Shown: positions 46,028 through 56,266 of the stretch, in pieces | Position numbering within the stretch: position 1 is the first letter of the stretch | Layout of the letters: every line of letters begins with the position of its first letter | Assembly (NCBI RefSeq): GCF_002994745.2 | Contig: NC_037088.1 | Span: forward strand, 63,134,397-63,198,396 | Direction: 5' to 3' | Length of the DNA stretch: 64,000 nucleotides | From: Rosa chinensis | Lineage: Eukaryota; Streptophyta; Magnoliopsida; Rosales; Rosaceae | Made by a program: the position numbers and the translations under genes | Notes under the pieces: generated by a model | Databases searched by the model: none | What the model was told of the DNA's origin: nothing | What the model saw: the letters and a program-made list of their open reading frames with translations, nothing else

Positions 46028-46205
46028 TGTTGAAGGATATAGACATAATGTGTGCCTCTACAAACTAGGGTTTAGAGTTGTAATAGGAATGTGTTTTAGG
46101 TATTCAATTGTAATCGGATTCTATTACCTTTTGGGTACCTTGTAACTCCCTATTTAAAGGGCTCCTATTATCAATGATAACACACAATTCTATTCTCCTA
46201 CAACA
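46028..46205 (+). repeat. copia-3 3' LTR
   Basis: 178 bp, directly after the tract AAGGGGGAG (46018-46026). Confidence 0.95.
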
Positions 46206-46210
46206 TTTTC

Positions 46211-47975
46211 TGAAAGAAAAAAAAAAGATATGTCAAGTGTTACGTATTGTATCATGTTTGTTTATAGTTTCAATTTCATCAATTACAGACAGTAACTAAC
46301 GGTTAACATTTGGTTTTGCTGGTTTATTTTCAGAACTATCTCATAATCATTTGCTAATGTTGATTCGATCCGATTTTACTAACTGAGCTGGCCAAGTTCG
46401 ATTCAATAAAATTTGTTGATTTTTTTATTTCCACAATCCATTAATTATTTATTGGTAATTCGATCCTGGATTCCGTCCTTTACTGGGTTTGCTTAATATA
46501 GTTTTTCTATACCTATTACAATAACGACCATGAGGTCCATGATGGTCTACAAATTAATCAATCATAGTGCTGGTGTGAATATATGGTATACGATATTGTT
46601 GGATACTTGGATGCAATCAAGATTTGGAAGATTGTGTGGATATTGGTTGGTTGGGTTTCATTTGTTAGAAACCATTTAGAAGGTAAAACAATATCTGACC
46701 ATCCGATCATACGTGGAACTCAGATGTTAGCATTTTTTTGACTACTTTGAATTAATAAAATTTGATCTTTTGAACTTTTAGATGAATTTCCGAGTCATAT
46801 CTATGTTCTATTACTTATAATGAACTCTCTAAATTAAGGCTAAAAGTTGAGTTCCTTCTAGAACATAATAATCCAAAATTTTAAAATTTAAAGTTAAAGC
46901 TTTTAATATGTATGGGTCACTAAAATTAAAAGTACTGAACCATTTGATTCAATCATTCCGAAAGTGCTATCACTAAAATTAATGAATCGTGCTTCTTGTA
47001 AACAAAGAAGGACAAATGTATTAAAGTCTTCCCTTGATAAATGCTTTACACCAATTTTGTAGTAATCCAATGTGAAGGAAATTGTGGTCATCTTTTTTCT
47101 GTCTTTTGATGGACTCTGGACTAAATAATTGACAAGTTTCATATTGCTTACTATGAGCATAAACTTGCTCACCAATTTTGACATGGTGTTCACTTTTAAA
47201 AGAAGTAATAGACCCACTTTTTTTTTCTTTTTTTCTTTTTTGTAAATTTCATTACTAGGATCTAGAGGTATATTCCCATCATTAAAATCAATATTGCCAT
47301 TTGACTGACATTCAAATTGTTTTTTATTAACTATGTCCGGGATCCTATTAAGACTAGATCTAGAACTGACTGAAGGGGACTTGAATAGTCTACTTATCTA
47401 AACAAGTGTTTGGAAACTGGACAAAAGTGTTTTAGAAGAGTGTGTTTAAATCTAAACTTGGAGCATACCTTTGAAACTTAAGGCTTCCTAATCACCGCTC
47501 ATGCCTCACTCGATACTTAATGTTTAGACCTGGACCTATGATAGTTTAGAAGAGCTGAAAAGGAAAAAAGAAACAAACTTGAACTGAAAGACTAGAGAAA
47601 GAACAGATGATAGTCTTATCTTTGATTTTGACACACTACTTGTTCCAAGTCTATTTGATACCCTTTCTGTTTTTCTTTATTTTCTCTTCCTTTTTTTATT
47701 TTTTGTTACACCCCACCAAGATTTTGTTTGTGATGCCAGGCTTGCCAGCTATAGTTACCAAAATAGGGGAAAAGGGCAATGGAAAGTTACATCCAGATGT
47801 TACATATATATCACAAAGTGAGAAAAGGAGCTCAAGTTTCACATGCCAGGTATAATCTAACATAAGCGCAATCATATATTGTTCACTTTTCATAGTGGCT
47901 AACATTCTTTTGCAGAATGCGTTTGTTCAGAAACAAAGAGAAGTAGTGCCCATTTTATTCATGGGAATCAAAATA
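46211..47975. other. Intergenic region between copia-3 and fucosidase C
   Basis: AT-rich. A 104-aa minus ORF (47217-46903) is the longest and shows no domain I recognise. No RNA gene or intact element seen. Confidence 0.5.
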
Positions 47976-49692
47976 TCACACACCTTTATCTGGGTGCCAA
48001 TAGGGATCAAAATGCAGGCCAATGGATGAAATTAAAGGAAGCCCTCCTCTTGATTCTTTAATTCTAATTCTTACTGTTTGGCCATGGACTACTCCCTCTT
48101 CAAGTCTGTGAAGTCTCTTGTGACCCACTGTGGTTCCATTAACTACTATTTTACCATCGACACAAATTTCGTGCCGTTTGATCCTCTGACCTAGCCCAAT
48201 CGCCTCTTGAATCCTGATCACATTGAACCTCATCCCTTCATCTGCTCTGAATTCAATCCAGTGGTCCTCTTTGTCACCATCCCTTGGAGCCCAATATGTC
48301 CACAAATGGTCACTGTCTAGCACATTCTCAGGTCCAAAACCTCCTCCTGTACCCCCTCTTTGGCTACTCACCTTGATGGAGCATTTCTTTGCTACATTGG
48401 TAGAAAATATGGTGTCGATTGCAATTCTGAATTCTCGGAGTCTTTGGACATCTACTTCGGATATGAGCCCTGTCAAATTAGGAGGTACGTTGAGTAGTAA
48501 CACAGCATTTCGTCCTACTGAGTTATAGTAAATTTCGAGTAGCTGGCTTAGCTTCTTAGGTGACTCTGAACTATGCCAAAACCATCCTTTTCTGATTGAG
48601 ACATCGCACTCTGCTGGCAACCAATCCGTCCCTTTTGGATCACCTTTGTTGAGATAACTGCATTCATTTAGAAGATATCAATAATTGGATGCGCGCATGG
48701 ACCATGGAACATAGATGTCTGTCAATATTCTACATATATCAACATCCACCGAAACTTGAAAGTATGAGTTTTACTTCTATCCTTGTTTGAAGATAAACAT
48801 GCATACACTTTGGACAATTATTCGACCCCAAAACTCAAGAAACATTGTATATCAAGCTAACAATACTTGGTTACTTACTCCTCAATGCTTGCATTCCCAA
48901 TTGATAACGAGGTCCGATTGATGGTGGACCAGCATGTTTTCCCCGCAAACCCAGCCTCATTTCCAACCCATCTAACATCGGGACCAGCATCAGAAAATAT
49001 GTTAATGGAACTCTGCAACTCCTTCACCATAGAGAACCAATCTGTAAAATAATAGGACATGTTCGGCGCATGTTCACCTTTATATCCATCAAACCAAATT
49101 TCTCTTAAACTCCCATATCTGTCAACAAAGAACAAATTAGATATAAACAGTTGACTACTAATGTGATGTAAATCATGTCAAGTAGCTCCAATTACCTACT
49201 GAGTAGCTCTTGTAACTGAGCCAAGTAGTATTCGTTATATGGCTTCTCCAGCCCATATCTGCGATCATGTCTGTCCCAGGGTGAGAGATACAGCCCAACG
49301 TCAATCCCACGGGGCTTAGCCGCATTAACCAACTCCTGAACAACATCGCCATGGCCATTTTTCCAAGGACTTCTTTCCACAGAATGGTCAGTGTACTTAG
49401 AAGGCCACAAGCAAAACCCATCATGGTGCTTTGCAGTAAGTATCATTAGTGATATGCCTGCATCTTCTGCTACACTCACCCATTGGCTCGCATCAAGCGC
49501 AACTGGGTTGAATATGGCTGGGTTTTCATGCCCGGTGCCACGCTCAAGGCCAGTGAATGTGTTCACTCCAAAATGGAGGAACATTATTATCTCCCTTTGT
49601 TGCCATTTCAGTTGTTGATACGTAGGAAGTGGTAGAACTGGCAAGGGTGGTGTTGTTACTTGCTCAAGCCTAGAGAATGTAAATGTGCATAG
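47976..49692 (-). pseudogene. Alpha-L-fucosidase GH29 copy C, main part (split by copia-4 in exon 1)
   Basis: Exon 1 part 49692-49196, exon 2 49118-48879, exon 3 48657-47976, all open with GT-AG sites. Together with 56266-56222 they make 1,464 bp (487 aa), the same architecture as copy B. Motifs MFLHFGVNTFTG, TAKHHDGFCLWPS, SPWDRHD, EIWFDGYKG and WLPAECDVSIR are present, and the tail ends YWHPDKGV. The only lesion is the copia-4 insertion, whose LTRs are identical, so the gene was probably functional until recently and may still be whole in other individuals. Confidence 0.9.
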
Positions 49693-49900
49693 TGTTGAAG
49701 GAAAATCAAGTTTAGTGTGCCTTATCAAACTAGGAATAGGAATAGGAGAGAAGGTTCTAGATTTCCCAATCCTACACGGATTGGTATTCCTTGTAACATT
49801 AGAACTAGCACTTTGTAATCCCTATATATAGGGCTCCTATTCTCAATAATAAGAACACATCTCTCTCATCAATCTCTCTCAAATACATTATACTTAAACA
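49693..49900 (+). repeat. copia-4 5' LTR
   Basis: 208 bp. TATA region is the 14-bp palindrome CCCTATATATAGGG (49820-49833). Read antisense, 49728-49693 gives an ATG and 12 codons in frame with fucosidase C exon 1. Confidence 0.95.
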
Positions 49901-50485
49901 CGTTATCAGCACGACTCTAACCACAAAACAGAAAACCAAAACTCATTCACAAAGCAACCCCTAGCCCGAGCTAGCCGAGCCTTCGCTGCAGCCCGAGCGC
50001 CCGTGTGCTTGCAACCTTGCACAGCAGCCCCTGCTGCCCCCTTCCTGCAGCCCTGCGTTCCAGCCTGCTGCCACCGAAGCATCCCTGCTGCCCAAACAAG
50101 CCAACGCACACCCACTGCATTTTTTTTCCGTTCCTGTGCACATCCGTCTTCTTGCAAGCCTCGAAACGTCTAGTTCGGAAGCTCAGATCGAAAAACTTTC
50201 TTCATCAAAGTTGTTCGTCTCTGTCTCTTCCATCTAACCTCAGAATTTCAGCCTTATCGAAGTCATATTGAGATCTGTACACCAATCGAGGTACAAGCTG
50301 TTCAGAACAGAATCTGCTCCGAATTTTCACCAAGTAAGTATTCAAGAGTAAGTTTTGAAGTTCCTATAATTCAAATATTTCTTCTTTTCTCGGGGACTTG
50401 AAAACCTCCCTTCTTCTACATCCCACCTTTCTTATAACGTGGGTTCGATTCTTGAAAAGCGGAATCGTGGGGATTCAGGCAATTA

Positions 50486-50585
50486 ACGAACTAAGAGCGT
50501 TCGTAAGACTTCGGACTAAGAGCGTCCGTAAGCATCGATTTAACGAACTAAGAGCGTTCATATGCTACGGACTAAGAGCGTTCGT
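50486..50585 (+). repeat. copia-4 array of four hairpins with loop TAAGAGC
   Basis: ACGAAC-TAAGAGC-GTTCGT (50486-50504), CGGAC-TAAGAGC-GTCCG (50512-50528), ACGAAC-TAAGAGC-GTTCAT (50543-50561, one mismatch) and ACGGAC-TAAGAGC-GTTCGT (50567-50585, one G-U). Ends 158 nt before the gag ATG. Confidence 0.75.
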
Positions 50586-50743
50586 GAGCATCTATTTTGA
50601 CCATTCAAACATCATTGTTTCAGTCTAATCCAATTATTCTTGGAAATCGATTTCTTGGTAGCATAGCTCGGAAATCTTATTTATATTAGTTTTCGTGGAA
50701 GCATTGACTCTGAAACTAACTTGTTCTTGTTTCATCTTTCAGG

Positions 50744-51670
50744 ATGTCAAACATGAACAAACTCGATTTTGTTCCATTGGATTATGCAGGCAAAAGGTAC
50801 TTAATTTGGGTCATTGATATCGAGATCCACCTTATTGCCCGTGATTTATTGCATACTATCCAAGAGCTTTGTCCTATAGAAATAGCTCCAGACCCTCAAA
50901 CTGAGAAAGATAATTCCAAGGCACTTGCCTTCATGAAACGTCACATGGATAGTGACCTACAGTTTGAGTTCATAAATGAGGATAGCGCCATAAAGCTTTG
51001 GCATGCGCTTCGCGAACTATATGGCAATGTTCGTGACTCCATACTTCCGAATACAGAAGCAGAATGGAAAGATCTTCGCTTCTCTGAATTTGACACGGTC
51101 ATGCTATTTTATTCGGAAGCCCTCCGCATCAGAGTAATGATGCGTCTCTGTGGAAAGATGATCACAGAAGACCAGTTGATTGAGAAAACCCTCAATACCT
51201 TCCCCGTCTATGCTATGAGGTCCTCTGACTTATTCCGGACTCATGTAAATGCAAGACGGATCACAAGTTTCCAACAGCTTATTGAAGCTATGGCCACTGC
51301 TGAAAGACATGGCAATGAACTTGTGCAAAGAAGATTTGATAGGCTTCAAGATAGCTATCAAGAGCATCATCCTATGGCTAGAGAAAGTCTCCATAGACGT
51401 CATGATCCATACGATCGAAATGCTCAAGAAGGTAATCGCTCAAGGCGACAATCTCACGACCGTAGGAGGCGTGATTTTGAGGGAAATAGGGTTGGAAACC
51501 ATGGAGCCAACTTTGGCCATGGGCACCACTTTCCAACGCCACCAGTCCTAGGGACTATGCATATTGCACCAATGCGCCTCAATCAAGGGAGAATCCTCTT
51601 TATGGTGTCTATTTCTGATATGGAACGTCTGATCAATGGACCTGAATTTGCAATGTACCTACGAAGGTAG
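50744..51670 (+). CDS. copia-4 gag, open but without zinc knuckle
   Basis: 308 aa from MSNMNKLDFVPLDYAGKRYL. The gag-polypeptide domain is complete (HMDSDLQFEFINEDSAIKLW, LIEKTLNTFPV), followed by an Arg/His-rich stretch. Where copia-2 and copia-3 have CHRCGSIEHW, this protein has GTMHIAPMRLNQGR and ends AMYLRR. Loss of the CCHC knuckle should weaken RNA packaging by this protein itself. Copia-2 gag is 379 codons, so this one is shorter by about 70. Confidence 0.8.
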   Translation: MSNMNKLDFVPLDYAGKRYLIWVIDIEIHLIARDLLHTIQELCPIEIAPDPQTEKDNSKALAFMKRHMDSDLQFEFINEDSAIKLWHALRELYGNVRDSILPNTEAEWKDLRFSEFDTVMLFYSEALRIRVMMRLCGKMITEDQLIEKTLNTFPVYAMRSSDLFRTHVNARRITSFQQLIEAMATAERHGNELVQRRFDRLQDSYQEHHPMARESLHRRHDPYDRNAQEGNRSRRQSHDRRRRDFEGNRVGNHGANFGHGHHFPTPPVLGTMHIAPMRLNQGRILFMVSISDMERLINGPEFAMYLRR

Positions 51671-51798
51671 TCGCATCATGGTGATCAAGACATCGAGTTC
51701 ACAAAGAATTTAAATCTGGCGATGAAGACAAAATGCCGCAGATTTTTATAGTCTTTATTATTTCCAAGAATCATGTAATGGCAATTATGCCTTAAATC

Positions 51799-51946
51799 AA
51801 TAAAATGACTTATTGTATTCACTTTTTCCCTCTAGGCGTACTCAAGAGTACTTGTGATGTCTAGGCAAGGTTTGATCTGAGAGAACGGTTTTAAAAGTGA
51901 GCAACGCTCCACCAAAATCTCGCCTTACCTTACCTGGTCACAACTA
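51799..51946 (+). promoter_or_regulatory. copia-4 gag-pol spacer: AATAAA and conserved stem-loop
   Basis: AATAAA at 51799-51804. Arms TACTTGTGA (51849-51857) and TCACAACTA (51938-51946) pair at 8 of 9 positions, with an inner helix AGGCAAGGT/ACCTTACCT. Loop keeps CGCTCCACC. Same relative place as in copia-2 and copia-3. Confidence 0.55.
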
Positions 51947-52085
51947 AATTGAAATTACCGAACGGATTGAATGACTACGATTTGTCTACAGTTTGATTTT
52001 TATGTTGGATTAGATTTTGGTCAAGAAACTTTGATGTACTCATTGGCTATTATTAATAAAATGTCGATTTCTTTTATCTCATGTC

Positions 52086-55000
52086 TTGGATATCTTTTTC
52101 GACTTTATTAGCTTACAAGATGTAAGAGCCAATGGTTTTCCTGCGGAAACGCATTGTGAGAATGGACAAGAGTTCCTTTGCATCACCTCTAATGACTACG
52201 GACATAAACGAGTCTTAGAGAAACTTATGTGTCGCTCTAGTGGGTTGTATGCAACCACTATTCGAGTCATTGAATCCAACCATGTCATGAGAGATGATTT
52301 ATGGGATTCCGACACATATAGGCTTTGGCACGACCATTTGGGACACCCAGGTCGTGACATGATGATCCGTATATTAAAGACTTCACACGGACATCCCTTT
52401 TTCAGAACGAAAAGAAGTAAAACTCGGTTTTTGGACACCGAAGGAGCCCCTGGGCCTCACGGCGCCGTTCACCCCCAAATCCGGCCATCCTTGGCCGGCG
52501 CCGCCTTCCCCCTGCGGCCTCAGGGTGGCATTGACGCCACCAAGGCTCCTTTGTCTCCAACTTTTACTTCTAAAGTCAAATGTGACTTCATGGCTCAACC
52601 AAAATCCTCATTGGTTATTTCTAAAGCCCATTATTCATTCTGCAAAGCCTGCTCTTTAGCAAAGTTAGGATCGAGACCATCCTATGCAAAGGACACCAAA
52701 GAAAATATACCATTCTTGCAAAGAATCCAAGGTGATATTTGTGGACCTATTCAACCATCATGCGGACCATTTCGATATTTTATGGTATTGGTTGATGCAT
52801 CGACACGCTGGTCACATGTCATGTTATTGTCCACAAGGAACGCTGCATTTGCTAAACTCCTAGCACAAATAATTAAGTTAAGGGCTCACCACCCTGATCA
52901 TCCTATTAAGTCTATAAGATTAGACAATGCTGGAGAGTTTACATCAAAGATTTTTGATGATTATTGCATGTCCATTGGGATTGATGTTGAACATCCTGTT
53001 CCTCATGTTCACACCCAAAATGGTCTCGCAGAAGCCGCCATTAAACTACTACAAATGGTCGCTAGGGCATTGGTAATGCGCACCAATCTCCCTATTTCTG
53101 CTTGGGGCTATGCAATATTGCATGCAGCTGTGCTTATTCGTCTGAGGCCTACTGCCACTCAACCCTTTTCTGCGTCCTAGATGGTGACTGGGTATGAGCC
53201 CAATGTCTCACACTTACGCATATTTGGGTGCGCAGTTTATGTGCCAATTGCGCCTCCACAGCGCACCAAAATGGGTCCTCAACGACGATTATGCGTTTAC
53301 GTTGGTTATGATTCTCCAATGATTATCCGCTACATAGAACCCTTGACAGGCGATCTCTTTACCGCAAGATTTGCGGATTGTCACTTCGATGAGACAGTCT
53401 TCCCATCGTTAGGGGGAGATGAGAACACCAATGTTCAACAGGAACGACCGGAATTGTCGTGGTCTGTCCCCACTCTGTCTCATCTTGATCCCCGAACCGC
53501 ACAGTTCGAAATTGAAGTGCGGAGAATTCTCGATCTTCAGAACGTAGCAGAATCGATGCCTGATGCGTTTTCTGATATCGCTAAAGTGACGAGATCACAC
53601 ATACCTGCTGCAAACGTGCCTGTAAGGATTGATGTCCCTAAAAGTAGAGGACATGACGCCAACTCAAGAATGCATGAGCATGGCGCCAACGTCCCATCTC
53701 TCAATGATGGTGACGTTATGGCTAGGCCCACGGCTCCTGCCAGGAAGCGCGGGAGGCCCATAGGTTTGATGGATTCTCGCCCAAAAAAAGAAAGCGAGTT
53801 TGGCACAGAATAATCCATTAATCATCGATATAAATAATCCATCTCATGAGAATATTCCGGATTATGGTTATGTCCAAGAGACATCATTGGGGGACGCTCC
53901 AATGTCAGAACCAACTCCAGAGAATAGAGAGATCTCCATAAATTACACTAGTGTACATGAGATGATGGATAGAAATTCTATGGCGATTGATAATGCATTT
54001 GCATATCATATTGCGAAAGGGATTATAGAATTTGATGATATCGAACCTCGCTCTGTTGAAGAATGTCAACGAAGAGCAGATTGACCTAAATGGAAAGATG
54101 CGATCCAGGTTGAATTGGATTCACTAACAAAGAGACAGGTATTTGGGCCTGTAATGCAGACACCCCCAAGTGTAAAGCCTGTTGGCCATAAATGGGTCTT
54201 TGTTAGAAAGCGTAATGAGAAAAATGAGGTGGTAAGATATAAAGCCCGCCTTGTGGCGCAAGGTTTCTCACAACGCCCTGGAATCGACTACGAGGAGACA
54301 TATTCTCCCGTAATGGACGTTATAACGTTCCGCTACCTTGTCAGTTTGGTAGTTTCCAAAAAACTTGACATGCAGCTTATGGATGTGATTACAGCATATC
54401 TCTATGGGGATCTAGATTCAGAGATATATATGAAGGTTCCAGATGGACTTCAATTACCCAAATCAAGTGGCTCTAAACCACGGAGCGCGTTTTCAATAAG
54501 ATTAAAACGCTCACTATATGGATTAAAACAATCTGGACGGATGTGGTATAACCGTCTAAGTGACTACTTGATTGGGAAGGGATATATTAACAATGAAATA
54601 TGCCCATGCGTGTTCATTAAAAGAACAAGTTCCGGATTTGCAATCGTAGCAGTTTATGTCGATGACATGAACCTAATTGGAACTCTAGATGAGTTGAAGG
54701 AAACTGCTAAATACTTGAAATCCGAATTTGAGATGAAAGATCTTGGGAAGACACGGTTTTGTCTCGGTTTAGAACTCGAGCACCGTAGTGATGGGATTTT
54801 GATCCATCAGTCTGCATATACTCAGAAAATTCTAAGGCGCTTTAATGAAGATAAAGCAAAGCCTGCGAGTACTCCCATGATCGGCCGTAGTCTTGAGCCC
54901 GGAAAAGATCCGTTTCTTCCAAGGGATGAGGACGAAGAAGCATTAGAGGCCGAAGTGCCCTATTTAAGTGCAATAGGCGCATTATTGTACTTAGCTCAAT

Positions 55001-55810
55001 GCACAAGACCGGATATCTCATTCGCAGTGAACTTGTTAGCTCGACATAGCTCTGCGCCAACACGCCGCCATTGGATTGGTGAAAAGACAATCTTTCGATA
55101 CCCAGGAGGTACGATTGATATGGGCCTATTTTATCCCTACAGAGAGAAAAGGAATGACGGAAGAATGGGATCGGACCCCATTAGGCATGAAGCCGCCGTC
55201 CACCACAACATAGTGGCCGGCCATGTTGCTGCCAACGCCGCCACCACCATCAAGGGTGGCCGGCCTCACCCTATCCCCCCTCCATCAAAACGACAATGAT
55301 GTCTTGATGGGTTTTGCTGATGCTGGGTACCTCTCTGACCCTCACAAAGGTCGCTCCCAAACGGGTTATGTCTTTACCATGGGAAGTATCGCGATATCTT
55401 GGAGGTCTACAAAACAGACCCTTGTTGCTACTTCCTCGAATCATGCAGAGATTATTGCTCTACATGAAGCCGTACGTGAATGTATATGGCTAAGGTCTAT
55501 AATTAGACACATTCAAGGAAGTTGTGGTTTGAAGTCTACCACAGATGAACCTACATGCATTTATGAGGATAATGCAGCTTGTATTGAACAAATGAAGTTA
55601 GGTTTCATCAAGGGCGACAACACCAAGCATATATCGCCCAAATTCTTTTATAATCAGCAACAACAATCACTTCTAAAGATTGAAGTGAAACAAATCCGAT
55701 CAGAGGATAATGTAGCGGACTTATTCACTAAGTCGTTACCTATATCCACCTTCGAGAAACATGTGAAGAGCATCGGATTGAGAAAGTTATCCGAACTCCC
55801 ACGATTATAG
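52086..55810 (+). pseudogene. copia-4 pol: protease deleted, two stops, two shifts
   Basis: The start (near ATGTCTTGGAT) jumps straight to SLQDVRANGF, so the DSGTTHT protease seen in copia-2 is absent. GAG-pre-integrase WHDHLGH is followed by an in-frame GC-rich insert of about 50 codons (near 52430-52615) before FCKACSLAK. The integrase D/D/E and the RT YVDDMNLIG are intact. Lesions: TAG at 53178-53180, one extra A near 53784-53790, TGA at 54082-54084, and a shift near 55260-55300 beside a GC-rich stretch with GGCCGGCC. RNase H reads on to LRKLSELPRL. Confidence 0.9.
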
Positions 55811-55886
55811 CAATCAGGGGGAGATATCGACATCAGGGGGAGTTATGATGTCTACATGTTCGATCTCGAAGAGTGAAGGACGTGTT

Positions 55887-55966
55887 GTGCTCTTTTTGTC
55901 CTTCGACCAGGATTATTTTTGTCCCACAGGGTTTTTGTTACCTGGCAAGGTTTTTAACGAGGCAAC
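55887..55966 (+). repeat. Conserved copia 3' noncoding block (copia-4)
   Basis: Single copy: CTTCGACCAGGATTATTTTT, TGTCCCACAGGGTTTTTGTT, CCTGGCAAGG and AACGAGGCAA. Confidence 0.7.
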
Positions 55967-56008
55967 GGATGAAGCGTCACCACCAAGTTTGAGCGGCACA
56001 AGGGGGAG

Positions 56009-56216
56009 TGTTGAAGGAAAATCAAGTTTAGTGTGCCTTATCAAACTAGGAATAGGAATAGGAGAGAAGGTTCTAGATTTCCCAATCCTACACGGATTGG
56101 TATTCCTTGTAACATTAGAACTAGCACTTTGTAATCCCTATATATAGGGCTCCTATTCTCAATAATAAGAACACATCTCTCTCATCAATCTCTCTCAAAT
56201 ACATTATACTTAAACA
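56009..56216 (+). repeat. copia-4 3' LTR
   Basis: 208 bp, no difference from 49693-49900 seen by eye. Confidence 0.95.
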
Positions 56217-56221
56217 CATAG

Positions 56222-56266
56222 TTCAAAGAATGTGATTATGAACAATGAGCACCACTGTTTACCCAT
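56222..56266 (-). pseudogene. Fucosidase copy C, first 45 bases of exon 1
   Basis: Starts at ATG 56266-56264 and reads MGKQWCSLFIITFF, then EL joining across the insertion to CTFTFSRLEQ (copy B: FLQLCTFTISRLEQ). This is the signal peptide, separated from the rest by 6.5 kb of copia-4. Confidence 0.8.

Larger units (their letters stand above)
36550..46205 (+). mobile_element. Ty1/copia LTR retrotransposon copia-3 (old, with two nested solo LTRs)
   Basis: LTRs of 178 bp (36550-36727 and 46028-46205). Target duplication TTTTC (36545-36549 and 46206-46210). The primer-site motif follows the 5' LTR and the tract AAGGGGGAG precedes the 3' LTR. LTRs differ at six sites by eye, the most of the five elements. 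Gag is cut by two solo LTRs, the protease is deleted, pol is full of stops, and a large part of RT/RNase H is missing near 45090-45700. Confidence 0.93.
49693..56216 (+). mobile_element. Ty1/copia LTR retrotransposon copia-4 (very recent, non-autonomous) in fucosidase C exon 1
   Basis: LTRs of 208 bp (49693-49900 and 56009-56216) look identical base for base. Target duplication CATAG (49688-49692 and 56217-56221). Primer-site motif at 49901, tract AAGGGGGAG before the 3' LTR. The interior lacks the gag zinc knuckle and the protease, and pol has two stops and two shifts. A recent mover with no working proteins implies help in trans. Confidence 0.95.

Noticed and set aside
46903..47217. 104-aa minus ORF between copia-3 and fucosidase C
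   Set aside because: No recognisable domain, AT-rich context, no splice or promoter support. Reading direction is minus, 47217 to 46903.
50486..50585. Regular short repeats that look like a small CRISPR array
   Set aside because: Nuclear plant retrotransposon leader. Repeats are hairpins with variable stems and there are no unique spacers of equal length.
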